A DNA stretch of 64,000 bases from Nocardia niigatensis NBRC 100131 (GTDB lineage: Bacteria; Actinomycetota; Actinomycetes; Mycobacteriales; Mycobacteriaceae), in NCBI RefSeq assembly GCF_000308655.1, contig NZ_BAGC01000109.1, positions 62,001-126,000 of the forward strand. The letters are read 5' to 3'. A model generated the notes under the pieces. The model saw only the letters and a program-made list of their open reading frames with translations, did no database searches and was not told where the DNA came from. The position numbers and the translations under genes are program-made. Below are positions 1 through 7,595 of the stretch, piece after piece; position 1 is the first letter of the stretch, and every line of letters starts with the position of its first letter.

Positions 1-230
1 TCGTCCATACGCCGCATGGTCGAGATGTCGCCGCCCGCACAGAATCCCGCGCCCGCGCCGGTCAGCACGATCACCCGCACGTTCGCATCGGCCATGGCCT
101 CCTCGAGCCGTTCAGCCAGCGCGTAACGCAGAGGCAAATCGATGGCATTGCGACGCTGCGGCCGATTCAAGGTGACAATCCGAATAGGACCACGGTCTTC
201 GATCAGAACTGGTGATTCATTGGCGGACAA
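1..230 (-). CDS. Enoyl-CoA hydratase/isomerase, N-terminal part (cut by window edge)
   Basis: Only the first 76 or so codons lie in the window; the C-terminus is beyond the left edge. The translation has the crotonase opening, with NRPQRRNAI followed by the oxyanion-hole stretch GFCAGGDIST that binds the acyl-CoA thioester. The start is a TTG at 228-230. A GAGGTG Shine-Dalgarno lies about 8 bases upstream, and the upstream gene stops only 2 bases away, so translation is probably coupled. It is the third crotonase-family gene in this operon. Substrate and exact reaction (hydratase, isomerase or hydrolase) cannot be told, because the catalytic acids lie in the missing part. Confidence 0.8.
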   Translation of the reverse strand, partial: MSANESPVLIEDRGPIRIVTLNRPQRRNAIDLPLRYALAERLEEAMADANVRVIVLTGAGAGFCAGGDISTMRRMD

Positions 231-232
231 AG

Positions 233-1024
233 TTATTCACCTCGGAACTTCGGCTCACGACGCTCGAGGACTGCGGCCAGACCCTCGCGGGAGTCGGCAG
301 TGCCCGACAGTTCGGAGACCGTGCGCGCCTCTTCCGGCAATCGGTCGGCGAGGGTCGCGCCGACCCCACCCCACAGCAGACGCTTGGTGGCCCCGATCGC
401 CATCGGAGCAGTCGAGGTGAATTGGCGTGCGTAGGCCAGCGATTCGGCTGCAAGGTCGGCGGCGGGCACCACCTTGGTCAGCAAGCCGATGTCGAGCGCC
501 TGCGCGGCGTCGAGGACCGGATTGGTCAACAGAATGTGCATAGCCTTGCGCAGACCGACGAGCTGGGTGAGGGTTACTGAGACGCCCGCGTCGGGCGCCA
601 TGCCCACGCGCACCGCACCGGACATGAACTTCGCCGTGTCGGCGGCGATCACAAAATCGGCGGTGCACACCAGCCCGAAACCACCACCACCCGCCGCGAA
701 CCCGTGCACCGAGGCGATGACCGGCACGTTCAACTGGGTCAGCGCGGCGACGGTGATCTGCAGCCAGGACGTGGCCTCACGCAGATAGTCGGGCAGCTGT
801 TCGCCCTTGGAGGCGAAGACCTTCACATTGCCGCCGGCGCAGAAGTTCTTGCCCGCGCCGGACAACAGAACCGCACGGATGCTCGGGTCGCCATGGATGC
901 GCATGATCGCCGCGTGCAGTGCCTGCAGGAAGGGCACGTCCAGACCGTTGGATGTCTCCGGGCTGTTGAGTAGTAGGTGGGCGATGCCGTCGTCGTCGAC
1001 GTCGACACGAACCAGGTCGGTCAT
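233..1024 (-). CDS. Crotonase-family protein, probably a PaaG/ECI-like enoyl-CoA isomerase
   Basis: A 263-residue protein of the enoyl-CoA hydratase/isomerase family, acting on acyl-CoA thioesters in the cytoplasm. The oxyanion motif NFCAGGNV is at about residues 60-67. The glutamate of classical hydratases in GGGCEL is replaced (GGGFGL), and the second glutamate of the QPE motif is also absent. Instead there is GMAPDAG, resembling the aspartate used by PaaG and delta3-delta2-enoyl-CoA isomerases. I therefore favour isomerase over hydratase; this is inference from motifs. It shares an ATGA overlap with the preceding crotonase gene, so the operon is translationally coupled. Confidence 0.85.
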   Translation of the reverse strand: MTDLVRVDVDDDGIAHLLLNSPETSNGLDVPFLQALHAAIMRIHGDPSIRAVLLSGAGKNFCAGGNVKVFASKGEQLPDYLREATSWLQITVAALTQLNVPVIASVHGFAAGGGGFGLVCTADFVIAADTAKFMSGAVRVGMAPDAGVSVTLTQLVGLRKAMHILLTNPVLDAAQALDIGLLTKVVPAADLAAESLAYARQFTSTAPMAIGATKRLLWGGVGATLADRLPEEARTVSELSGTADSREGLAAVLERREPKFRGE

Positions 1025-1791
1025 CGGTTGCTCCCGGTGGTGAACGATCCGATCCCATCCGCGGCGGATGGGCTGGTCAGGTGGTCGAGAACCGCCTCGA
1101 ATTCCAGGCTCAGTCCTGCCCCAAGCGGCAGGCCGAGCCCCTGGTTGACGAGCCGCTTGCTCGTGGCCAGTGCGGCGGAATCCTTCGCCGCCAGCTGGGC
1201 CGCGAAAGTCCGCACCCCGGACGCGAAGTCGGCGGCGCGATACTTTCGGTACGCCAGCCCCCAGGCGAGTGCGTCATCAGCGTTGAGCCGGTCCCCGGTG
1301 AGGATGTGCGCCAGTGCGCGCTGCCGTCCGACCAGGCGCGGCAGCCGCTGCGTGCTGCCGCCACCGGGCACCTGCCCGTATCGCGAGTGGATGTCGGCAA
1401 GCACAGCATTCTCGTGCACGAGCACGATGTCGGCGGCCTGCGCGAGTTCGAAACCACCGGCGGTGGCATAGCCTTCGACCGCACAGATCACAGGAACCGG
1501 AAGCTCGGCGATGGCATCGCAGGCCGCTCGGAAGTTGCCGAACAACGGCGCCATCGCATCCCGGCCTTCCGCCCGGAGTCGTTCGAGTTCGTGGAAATCG
1601 CCGCCCGCGCAGAAATTCCCGCCGCTGCCTCGGATGAGGAGGACATTCGCTTGTGCGGCCGTCTCGATGAGCGCACGACATAAGCGGGAGCCCAGTTCAA
1701 CAGTGATGGCGTTCATCCGCTCGGGCCGATTCAGGGTAATGATGCCTACGCCGTCGATTACCTCGGCCAGCACAACCTCCGATGACGTCAC
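1021..1791 (-). CDS. Enoyl-CoA hydratase/isomerase family protein
   Basis: A 256-residue crotonase. The oxyanion hole NFCAGGDF and the helix motif GGFELA (first catalytic glutamate kept) are visible. At the place of the second hydratase glutamate the protein reads ADIHSRYG, so that acid is missing. VPGGGSTQRL follows and is normal for the family. It overlaps its neighbours by 4 bases at both ends, which suggests one polycistronic message with the dehydrogenase and MaoC genes. Probable role: hydration, isomerisation or C-C cleavage of an acyl-CoA in a beta-oxidation-like pathway. The substrate is unknown. Confidence 0.85.
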   Translation of the reverse strand: MTSSEVVLAEVIDGVGIITLNRPERMNAITVELGSRLCRALIETAAQANVLLIRGSGGNFCAGGDFHELERLRAEGRDAMAPLFGNFRAACDAIAELPVPVICAVEGYATAGGFELAQAADIVLVHENAVLADIHSRYGQVPGGGSTQRLPRLVGRQRALAHILTGDRLNADDALAWGLAYRKYRAADFASGVRTFAAQLAAKDSAALATSKRLVNQGLGLPLGAGLSLEFEAVLDHLTSPSAADGIGSFTTGSNR

Positions 1792-2528
1792 ATCAACCGC
1801 CCTCCCCCGACCTCGAGTACGGTCCCGGTCATATAGCTGGACAGGTCTGAGGCCAGGAACAGCGCAACGCCGGCCACTTCACTAGGCTCACCGGCCCGCT
1901 TCATCGGAATGGCCGCCTCGCGCTCGGCGAAGACCTCCGACGGCATGGCCTCGGTCATGGGGGTGCGGATGAGACCGGGTTGAATAGCGTTGACACGAAC
2001 GTTCTTGTGCGCCAGTTCCTTCGCGCCCGCCTTGGTCATACCGACGATGCCGGCCTTGGCGGCACTGTAGTTGGTCTGGCCCGGGTTTCCAGATTTGCCC
2101 GACAGCGAGGACATATTGATGATCGAGCCGTGTCCTGCGTCGCGCATGACCGCGGAGGCGGCCCGCAATCCGAGCCACGTCCCGCGCAGATGCACGGCGA
2201 TCACGGTGTCGAAGTCGGCCACGGTCATCTTGCGCAGCGATGCGTCCCGGGTGACGCCAGCGTTGTTGACGAATACGTCGAGCCCACCGGCCCAGCTCAT
2301 GGTCTCTTCCACTAGTGTCTGCACCGAATCCTCGTCGGTTACGTTGCAGCCGAGGCCGATCGCGCGTTCGCCCAGCGATTCGGCGGCGGTCCGGGCACCA
2401 CTTTCGTTCAGATCGGCGAGCACGACCGACGCGCCGTGCGCGTAGAACAGCTCCGCGATGGCCAATCCGATACCCCCCGCGGCGCCGGTAACCACAGCGG
2501 TCTTTCCATCCAGAAGGGCGCTGGTCAT
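1788..2528 (-). CDS. Short-chain dehydrogenase, FabG-like 3-hydroxyacyl-CoA dehydrogenase
   Basis: A 246-residue classical SDR. The nucleotide-binding motif TGAAGGIG is near residue 15, NNAG is near residue 88, and the catalytic Ser and the Tyr-x3-Lys lie in MSSLSGKSG and NYSAAKAG. It ends with the usual C-terminal GGGRLM. Flanked by hydratase and isomerase genes with 4-base overlaps, it probably oxidises the 3-hydroxyacyl-CoA made by the MaoC hydratase. NAD versus NADP preference cannot be read with confidence. It could equally be a FabG acting on ACP substrates, but the catabolic neighbours argue for a CoA substrate. Confidence 0.85.
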   Translation of the reverse strand: MTSALLDGKTAVVTGAAGGIGLAIAELFYAHGASVVLADLNESGARTAAESLGERAIGLGCNVTDEDSVQTLVEETMSWAGGLDVFVNNAGVTRDASLRKMTVADFDTVIAVHLRGTWLGLRAASAVMRDAGHGSIINMSSLSGKSGNPGQTNYSAAKAGIVGMTKAGAKELAHKNVRVNAIQPGLIRTPMTEAMPSEVFAEREAAIPMKRAGEPSEVAGVALFLASDLSSYMTGTVLEVGGGRLM

Positions 2529-2992
2529 GCGATGAACCGCGCGATCGACTCGGCGACGCAGACCGGTTTGGCCGAGCCCTCCACCTCGATGGTGGTGATC
2601 ATCTTCGCCTGGATGCCGCCTGCTACCTCGTCAACGGAGTCGAGGGTGGTGGTGGCCCGTACTCGCGAGTTCACCGGCACCGGCGAAATGAAGCGCACCT
2701 TGTCGAAGCCGTAATTGACCGCCATGGCGAGTTTTTCGATCGTGTAGAGCTGGTGGTTGAGCACCGGCAACAGCGACAGGGTCAGCAGCCCGTGTGCGAT
2801 GGTGCCCTTGAACGGTCCCGCGGCAGCCCGCTCCGCATCGACATGGATCCACTGGTGGTCACCGGTCGCATCGGCGAAGGTGTCGATCCGCTTCTGGTCG
2901 ACCTCGAGCCATTCGGTGGTTCCCAGGGATGTCCCAGCAGCGGCCGCAAACTCCTCGATGGTGGCGAAAACTCGCACGTCAGCACTCCTCAC
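2525..2992 (-). CDS. MaoC-like (R)-specific enoyl-CoA hydratase
   Basis: A 155-residue single hot-dog protein. The hydratase-2 signature is present: the catalytic pair in ATGDHQWIHVD, followed by FKGTIAHG for substrate binding. The family hydrates trans-2-enoyl-CoA to (R)-3-hydroxyacyl-CoA. It is the first gene of the leftward operon and overlaps the dehydrogenase by 4 bases. The start lies just downstream of the shared intergenic region with tetR, so the TetR protein probably controls this operon. Native acyl chain unknown. Confidence 0.85.
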   Translation of the reverse strand: MRSADVRVFATIEEFAAAAGTSLGTTEWLEVDQKRIDTFADATGDHQWIHVDAERAAAGPFKGTIAHGLLTLSLLPVLNHQLYTIEKLAMAVNYGFDKVRFISPVPVNSRVRATTTLDSVDEVAGGIQAKMITTIEVEGSAKPVCVAESIARFIA

Positions 2993-2998
2993 TAGACT

Positions 2999-3020
2999 TT
3001 GAATTTAATATAGATTTGAA
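2999..3020. promoter_or_regulatory. Candidate TetR operator, copy 1
   Basis: An AT-rich 22-base stretch (TTGAATTTAATATAGATTTGAA) sits in the divergent gap between the maoC-like gene and tetR. It stands out against about 68% GC DNA. A related stretch, 14 of 22 identical, lies just downstream of tetR at 3741-3762. TetR-family regulators usually bind such sites beside their own gene; binding here is inferred. Confidence 0.45.
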
Positions 3021-3098
3021 TGTTCGATAGGTCAATCCTTCGCTACCCAGCCCCGGCCGTGGCCGAACCGGCCGCAAGCGAAGATCGGAGGCACCGAC

Positions 3099-3740
3099 AT
3101 GGCACAACCGGTCACCGACGAGAACGCGGAATCGAAGTCCGCCCGGACCCGCAAACGCATACTCGACGCGGCGGCATACATACTCGGCCGCAAAGGCTAT
3201 GCGGGCACGCGACTGTCCGAGGTCGCCGAACGCGCCCAGCTACAAGCGCCCGCGATCTACTACTACTTCCCCTCGCGCGATGACTTGGTCGAAGAGGTCA
3301 TGTGGTCGGGCATCGCCGACATGCGCGAGCACGTTTCGGCGATCCTCGACGCACTACCGACGCCGACGCCGGCCATCGAGCGGATCATGGTCGCCGTCGA
3401 AGCCCACCTGCGCCACGAACTCGAGATCTCCGACTACACCACCGCGTCCATCCGGAATGCCGCACAGGTACCGGACAGCATTCGCGCCCGACAGCAGGCT
3501 GAGGAGACCGCCTACGGCAGGGTCTGGAAAGAGCTGTTCCAAGACGCCGCAGACGCCGGTGAATTGCCCGGTCATCTGGATCTACGCACCGCACGCATGC
3601 TGATTCTCGGAGCCCTGAACTGGGCCGCGGAGTGGTGGACGCCCGAAGCAGGCCCGCTGGACACCGTGGTCCAGACTGCGCAGATCATCGTCCGTTGCGG
3701 ACTCGGAGCTGGAAGCGCCGACTCCGCCCTAGATGTTTAA
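3099..3740 (+). CDS. TetR-family transcriptional regulator
   Basis: A 213-residue one-component regulator. The N-terminal helix-turn-helix spans about residues 20-62 and contains TRLSEVAERA and AIYYYFPSRDDL, both typical of TetR. The rest is an all-helical ligand-binding domain with no assignable ligand. Genes for acyl-CoA metabolism on both sides suggest an acyl-CoA or related ligand, as for FadR- or PaaR-type TetRs. Candidate operators at 2999-3020 and 3741-3762 would allow it to repress both the leftward operon and the rightward dehydrogenase genes. Confidence 0.9.
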   Translation: MAQPVTDENAESKSARTRKRILDAAAYILGRKGYAGTRLSEVAERAQLQAPAIYYYFPSRDDLVEEVMWSGIADMREHVSAILDALPTPTPAIERIMVAVEAHLRHELEISDYTTASIRNAAQVPDSIRARQQAEETAYGRVWKELFQDAADAGELPGHLDLRTARMLILGALNWAAEWWTPEAGPLDTVVQTAQIIVRCGLGAGSADSALDV

Positions 3741-3762
3741 TTGAACGTAAATTAGACTTTGG
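3741..3762. promoter_or_regulatory. Candidate TetR operator, copy 2
   Basis: TTGAACGTAAATTAGACTTTGG lies immediately after the tetR stop codon and upstream of the short-chain dehydrogenase. It matches copy 1 at 14 of 22 positions, including the TTGAA, TAA and TAGA blocks. It would overlap the promoter of the rightward genes. Confidence 0.4.
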
Positions 3763-3790
3763 TTGGTCATAGACGAAGGAGTTGGACCGC

Positions 3791-4588
3791 ATGGATCTGC
3801 AGCTGCGCAACGCCCGTGTTCTCGTCACCGGTGGCGGCTCCAATATCGGGCGTGGCATCGTGCACGGCTTCGCCCGCGAGGGTGCCCGCATCGTCATCAG
3901 CGACATCGACGCCGAACAAGCGGAGAAGGTCCGCGGCGAAGCACTCGAACTCGGCGCTGCCGCGGTCGAAGTCGCAGCTGGGGACCTCACCGCCGAGGGT
4001 GTCGCGCAAGATGCGGTAGATAGGGCCGTCCAGGGTTGGAACGGGCTCGATGTGCTCGTGAACAACGCCGGGTGGAGCGTGCCCGGGTTCATCGCCGAGG
4101 ACACCGATCGCGCCAAATGGCAGCGCACCGTGGAGGTCAACCTCTACACAGCGATCGCGGCCACCCAGGCCGCTCTTCCGGCGATGCAGGGAGCCGGCAG
4201 CGGCTCGATCGTCTTCATCTCCAGTGACGCCGCCTTCGGACAGATCCGGCAAGGCGTCTACGGGGCCACGAAGGCGGCACTCATCGCGTTGGCACGCACC
4301 ACCGCCCGCGAGCACGGCCGCCACGGCATCCGCTCGAATGTCGTCTGCCCCGGACTGGTCATCCCCGAAGGGCCCGACGCCGTCGGGAAAGACAGCCTCT
4401 GGGCCGCAGGTGAGGACTCGGTGTTCAACGAGAAGCAGATCGAGTTCCTCCGCAAGGACATTCCGCTGCGACGCCTGACCAAGGCCGAGGACATCGCCAA
4501 TGCCGTGGTGTGGGTGTCCTCCGATGCCGCCGCCCGCCAGGTCACCGGCCAGGTGTTCTCGGTCAGCGGCGGCTACACCATGCCCTGA
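3791..4588 (+). CDS. Short-chain dehydrogenase/reductase
   Basis: A 265-residue SDR starting at the ATG at 3791. A GAAGGAG ribosome site lies 9 bases upstream, which argues against the in-frame TTG at 3782. The motifs are TGGGSNIGRG for the cofactor, NNAG, a catalytic Ser in IVFISSDAA and the Tyr-x3-Lys in VYGATKAAL. The C-terminus ends FSVSGGYTMP. It is probably co-transcribed with the acyl-CoA dehydrogenase that begins 46 bases downstream. Together they suggest oxidation of a hydroxylated acyl-CoA or alicyclic acid. Substrate not identifiable. Confidence 0.85.
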   Translation: MDLQLRNARVLVTGGGSNIGRGIVHGFAREGARIVISDIDAEQAEKVRGEALELGAAAVEVAAGDLTAEGVAQDAVDRAVQGWNGLDVLVNNAGWSVPGFIAEDTDRAKWQRTVEVNLYTAIAATQAALPAMQGAGSGSIVFISSDAAFGQIRQGVYGATKAALIALARTTAREHGRHGIRSNVVCPGLVIPEGPDAVGKDSLWAAGEDSVFNEKQIEFLRKDIPLRRLTKAEDIANAVVWVSSDAAARQVTGQVFSVSGGYTMP

Positions 4589-4634
4589 CTCCGGCCACAC
4601 CCCACCCGATCACACCACCACGAGCGGACCTTAT

Positions 4635-5810
4635 ATGGATACAACAGCTTTCGACCTGTCCCCCGCCCAAGCCGACATCCAGGCCCGCGCCCGCGCCTTC
4701 GGCGAGAAATGGGCGCCGCTGGCCACACAGATCGACCGCGAGGACTGCGCGCCGATCACCGATATGGTGCGCGACACGGTCGACATGGGACTGGCCGGCA
4801 TCACGATTCCCGTCGAGTACGGCGGTAAGGGCTTGTCCGCCATCGAATTCGCACTCGCGATCGAATCCGCCTGCCGCGCGATGAAGTCCTGGATGGCCGG
4901 CGACATCCTCTTCGCCACCACCTGCACCGGACCGTCGGTGATCATGATGTCGGACAACGAGACCGCCCACGCCAAGTATCTCCCGCGTATCGCCACGGGC
5001 GAGCTGACCGCTTCGATCGCGCTATCGGAGCCCGCACACGGCTCTGCGGTCACCGACATCGAGACGACCGCGGTGATAGACGGCGACGAGATCGTCATCA
5101 ACGGCAGCAAGCGATTCATCACCGGAGCACCGGATTACGACCTGTACATCACCTTCGTTCGGTGGAATGACACACCGGGCATGAAGGGCATCGGCGCCGT
5201 GATCGTCGAAAAGGGCACGCCCGGCTTCGTCCTCGGCAACGGACCGGAGTACATGGGTTCACGCGGCTCCAAACACGGTGACCTGACCTTCACCGACTGC
5301 CGCATCCCCAAAGAGAACCTCCTCATGGGCGAGGGCTCCTTCCCCACCCTCATGCAGGCGTTCAACATGGAACGTCTCTACATCTCCGCGCTGTGTCTGG
5401 GCCTCGCCGAAGGCGCGTTCGACGAGGCCGTGGCCTACTCGAACGAGCGGACCCAGTTCGGCCGCCCGGTCAACGAGTTCCAGGCCATCTACCATCTGAT
5501 CGCCGAGATGTGGACCCAGATCGAGTCGGTCCGCTATCTCACCTACAAGGCCGCAATGACCGCCGAAAAAGGCAAATTCCCGAAGCCCTTGGACGTCTCG
5601 GTCGCCAAACTCCACGCCGCGGATATGGCCCGCGACGTCTGCTGGAAAGCGATGCAGATTCTCGGCGGCAACGGCTTGGTCACCGGCTTCCCACCGGAGC
5701 GATGCTTCCGCGACGTCATCGTCTCCTCCATCGCGGGAGGCACGATGCAGGTTCTGAAGAACACGATCGCCGCACAGGTCCTGGGAAAGAAGCTCGACCA
5801 GCGTCGGTAA
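4635..5810 (+). CDS. Acyl-CoA dehydrogenase
   Basis: A 391-residue FAD-dependent acyl-CoA dehydrogenase of normal length, starting MDTTAFDLSP. It has the N-terminal helical domain, the beta domain with IALSEPAHGS and FITGAPDYD, and the C-terminal helical domain with RTQFGRPV and QILGGNGLV. The usual EGT(S/N)-x-I catalytic glutamate is replaced: the sequence reads AGGTMQV. As in isovaleryl- or long-chain-type enzymes the base may sit elsewhere, or the activity may differ. It introduces an alpha-beta double bond that would feed the crotonases of this locus. Confidence 0.88.
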   Translation: MDTTAFDLSPAQADIQARARAFGEKWAPLATQIDREDCAPITDMVRDTVDMGLAGITIPVEYGGKGLSAIEFALAIESACRAMKSWMAGDILFATTCTGPSVIMMSDNETAHAKYLPRIATGELTASIALSEPAHGSAVTDIETTAVIDGDEIVINGSKRFITGAPDYDLYITFVRWNDTPGMKGIGAVIVEKGTPGFVLGNGPEYMGSRGSKHGDLTFTDCRIPKENLLMGEGSFPTLMQAFNMERLYISALCLGLAEGAFDEAVAYSNERTQFGRPVNEFQAIYHLIAEMWTQIESVRYLTYKAAMTAEKGKFPKPLDVSVAKLHAADMARDVCWKAMQILGGNGLVTGFPPERCFRDVIVSSIAGGTMQVLKNTIAAQVLGKKLDQRR

Positions 5811-6012
5811 CGGCCGACGACGAAACATATGGTGCGACATGGGAACATACAATCGTAGGCATTCATGCGGGAGTGCCCATGAAACTGCGCCGGGCGCAGC
5901 AGAAGGACGAGCTGCCGGCCGCTGTGACGGCGCTCCTCGCCGACCAAGCTCCACGGGACTAACTTGATACTGCGACGACACCTATGTGAGTCGGTGCTGG
6001 TAGATCGGTTGT
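5811..6012. other. Intergenic gap, no convincing gene
   Basis: Between the acyl-CoA dehydrogenase and the IS701-type relic. A 27-codon ORF (5879-5962, MKLRRAQQKDEL...) can be read but has no ribosome site or recognisable family. I do not call it. Confidence 0.5.
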
Positions 6013-6815
6013 GTGGCGTTGGATCGTGTTGTGGCCGAGTTGGATTCGTTGATGTCGCGGATCGGGGCCGGTTCGCGCGGTCGGAGCCGCGGGTCCGGGC
6101 GCGGGAGTACGTGTCGGGACTGTTGGCGGGTTTGGAACGTAAGAACGGGTGGACCCTGGCCGAGCGGGCCGGCGAGGCGGGTCCGCAGGGGATGCAGCGA
6201 CTGCCGCGTGCTGCGGACTGGGATATCGACGGGGTTCGTGCGATGTGCGTGACTACGTGATCGAACACCTCGGCGACCCCGATGCCGTGCTGGCCGGGGA
6301 CGAGACCGGTTTTCTGAAGAAGGGCGTGAAATCGGCTGGCGTGCAACGCCAATGCTCCGGCACGGCCGGGAGTACCGAGAACTGCCAGATCGGAGTGTTC
6401 CTGGCGTATGCGTCCCGGCACGGGCACGCCCTGATCGACCGGGAACTCTATGTTCGGCAGTCGTGGACCAGCGATCGGGACCGCTGCCGCGACGCCGGGA
6501 TCCCCGACGAGGTCGAGTTCGCGACCAAGCCGCGGCGGATGATCGCCATGCTCGAACGCGCGGTCACCGCGCGGGTGCCGTTTCGATGGTTCACCGCCGA
6601 CGAAGCCTGCGGACAAGCCGGTTACCTGCGGGACTGGTGCGAACACCGGGACGTGTTCTCCGTGCCGACCACCAGCTGCGACCAGCAGGTGCACACCCGC
6701 GCCGACCGGATCGCCCGCGCCGACGAACTGGTCGGCGAGTTCGCCGACCGCACCTGGCAGCGACTCTCGGTCGGTGCCGGCGCGCACGGACCCCGCGAAT
6801 ACGACTGGGCACGCC
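6013..6815 (+). pseudogene. IS701-family transposase, broken by two frameshifts and truncated
   Basis: Homologous peptide moves through three frames. It starts MALDRVVAELDSLMSRIG (GTG at 6013), continues in the next frame with RVRAREYVSGLLAG and KNGWTLAERAG, then in the third with VLAGDETGFLKKG, QRQCSGTAGSTENCQIG and DEVEFATKP. These are hallmark blocks of the IS701 DDE transposase, with the first catalytic Asp in GDETGF and a second in FTADEACG. Homology fades after REYDWARRL, so the C-terminal part is missing. No terminal inverted repeats were found. The element is dead. Confidence 0.85.
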
Positions 6816-6970
6816 GCCTGGTTTCGACTCCCAACGCACTCGGCTCCTACGCACCGTGCCATGCCAAGCCCTCCCGTTGTGGTCCGCTCCCTTGTGGTCT
6901 CCCTTCCTTGTGGTCCTCCCCTCTCCCCTCTCTTCTTGATCTTCTTCTCAACTGTTTGGTGGTGGTTTGT

Positions 6971-7029
6971 CTCCCGCTCGATCCCCACTATCTTCAGCGA
7001 AGCGGGAGATAGTGGGGGTCGAGCGGGAG
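6971..7029. repeat. 23-bp near-perfect inverted repeat with 13-base loop
   Basis: The arms at 6971-6993 and 7007-7029 are complementary except for one T opposite G, which pairs as a wobble in RNA. The left arm begins CTCCCGCTCGATCCCC. No T-tract follows. It may be the end structure of a lost mobile element, a small palindromic element, or a terminator for the decayed transposase. Confidence 0.75.
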
Positions 7030-7167
7030 GCGGGCCGCTGCCAAACACCCCGGGTCAAGGCGATTTCGTATCGCACTTTGATCGCACAACTTGTGTGCAT
7101 TCATTGTGCATCCAGTGTGCATCCATTCCGCATTCGTTCCGAATCGAAAACCGGTGCCAAGCGCCGT

Positions 7168-7199
7168 AAAAGGCCCGCCCAGCTCATTGCTGGACGGGC
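7168..7199 (-). terminator. Rho-independent terminator (leftward)
   Basis: Read on the minus strand, an 11-bp stem (GCCCGTCCAGC with GCTGGGCGGGC, one G-U pair) with a 5-base loop is followed by CTTTTAC. It lies just downstream of the IstB relic on the same strand, so it is probably what remains of that element's or a host gene's terminator. Confidence 0.55.
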
Positions 7200-7313
7200 G
7201 AGAGAACGTCGAAAGCGTGGCTGTCGTTCGCGGCCGTCAGGGCTGCTGGCCACCCTTGGCGGAACTCTTTGTCTTCCGGGCGGCCTTCCTTCGATCAAGC
7301 CGTGCGGGCCCTT

Positions 7314-7439
7314 GGAGTCTGTTCCGGTCTCGATGATCTGCCCGCCGAATGTGAGGCGGTCGACGATCGCGGCGCAGAGACGTGGTTCGGGAAACGTGTT
7401 CGACCAGCCGGAAAACGCTTCGTTCGAGGCGATAGCGTC
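7314..7439 (-). pseudogene. IstB (IS21 helper ATPase) C-terminal fragment
   Basis: About 42 codons on the minus strand encode AIASNEAFSGW and then LCAAIVDRLTFGGQIIETGT. This matches the C-terminal region of IstB-type ATP-binding proteins of IS21 elements. The Walker motifs and all of the N-terminal part are missing. An IstA fragment on the same strand lies 2 kb to the right, in the order expected for istA-istB, but unrelated genes sit between them. Confidence 0.65.
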
Positions 7440-7595
7440 AGAGTTCTTTACCGATGTCGCGCCCTGCGTTGAGGACCGGGCCGACCGCGGTTTCAGTGCC
7501 GGGGTGGGGTCTCGAATCGGTCGTGGCGGGCGATGTAATCGGGCCGTGGCGACTCTCCCGCCGATCATCCGGGAGCGCACGATATTTCGACCGTG

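Larger units (their letters stand above)
6816..7313. other. Gene-free stretch with strong inverted repeats
   Basis: About 500 bases with no supported gene. It holds a pyrimidine-rich tract (about 6893-6950), a 23-base inverted repeat (6971-7029), three spaced GTGCAT repeats around 7094-7125, and a terminator-like hairpin (7173-7199). A long plus-strand ORF across it has no family signature. Confidence 0.6.

Noticed and set aside
5879..5962. A 27-codon ORF (MKLRRAQQKDEL...)
   Set aside because: No ribosome site, no recognised family and a location beside a transposase relic; support is too weak.
5543..7048. A 501-codon minus-strand frame across the acyl-CoA dehydrogenase end and the IS701 relic
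   Set aside because: The plus strand holds both recognisable proteins; this frame has no family features.
7094..7125. Three GTGCAT-containing direct repeats as a possible CRISPR or iteron array
   Set aside because: The units are only about 11 bases, with no spacers of constant length and no cas or rep genes nearby.
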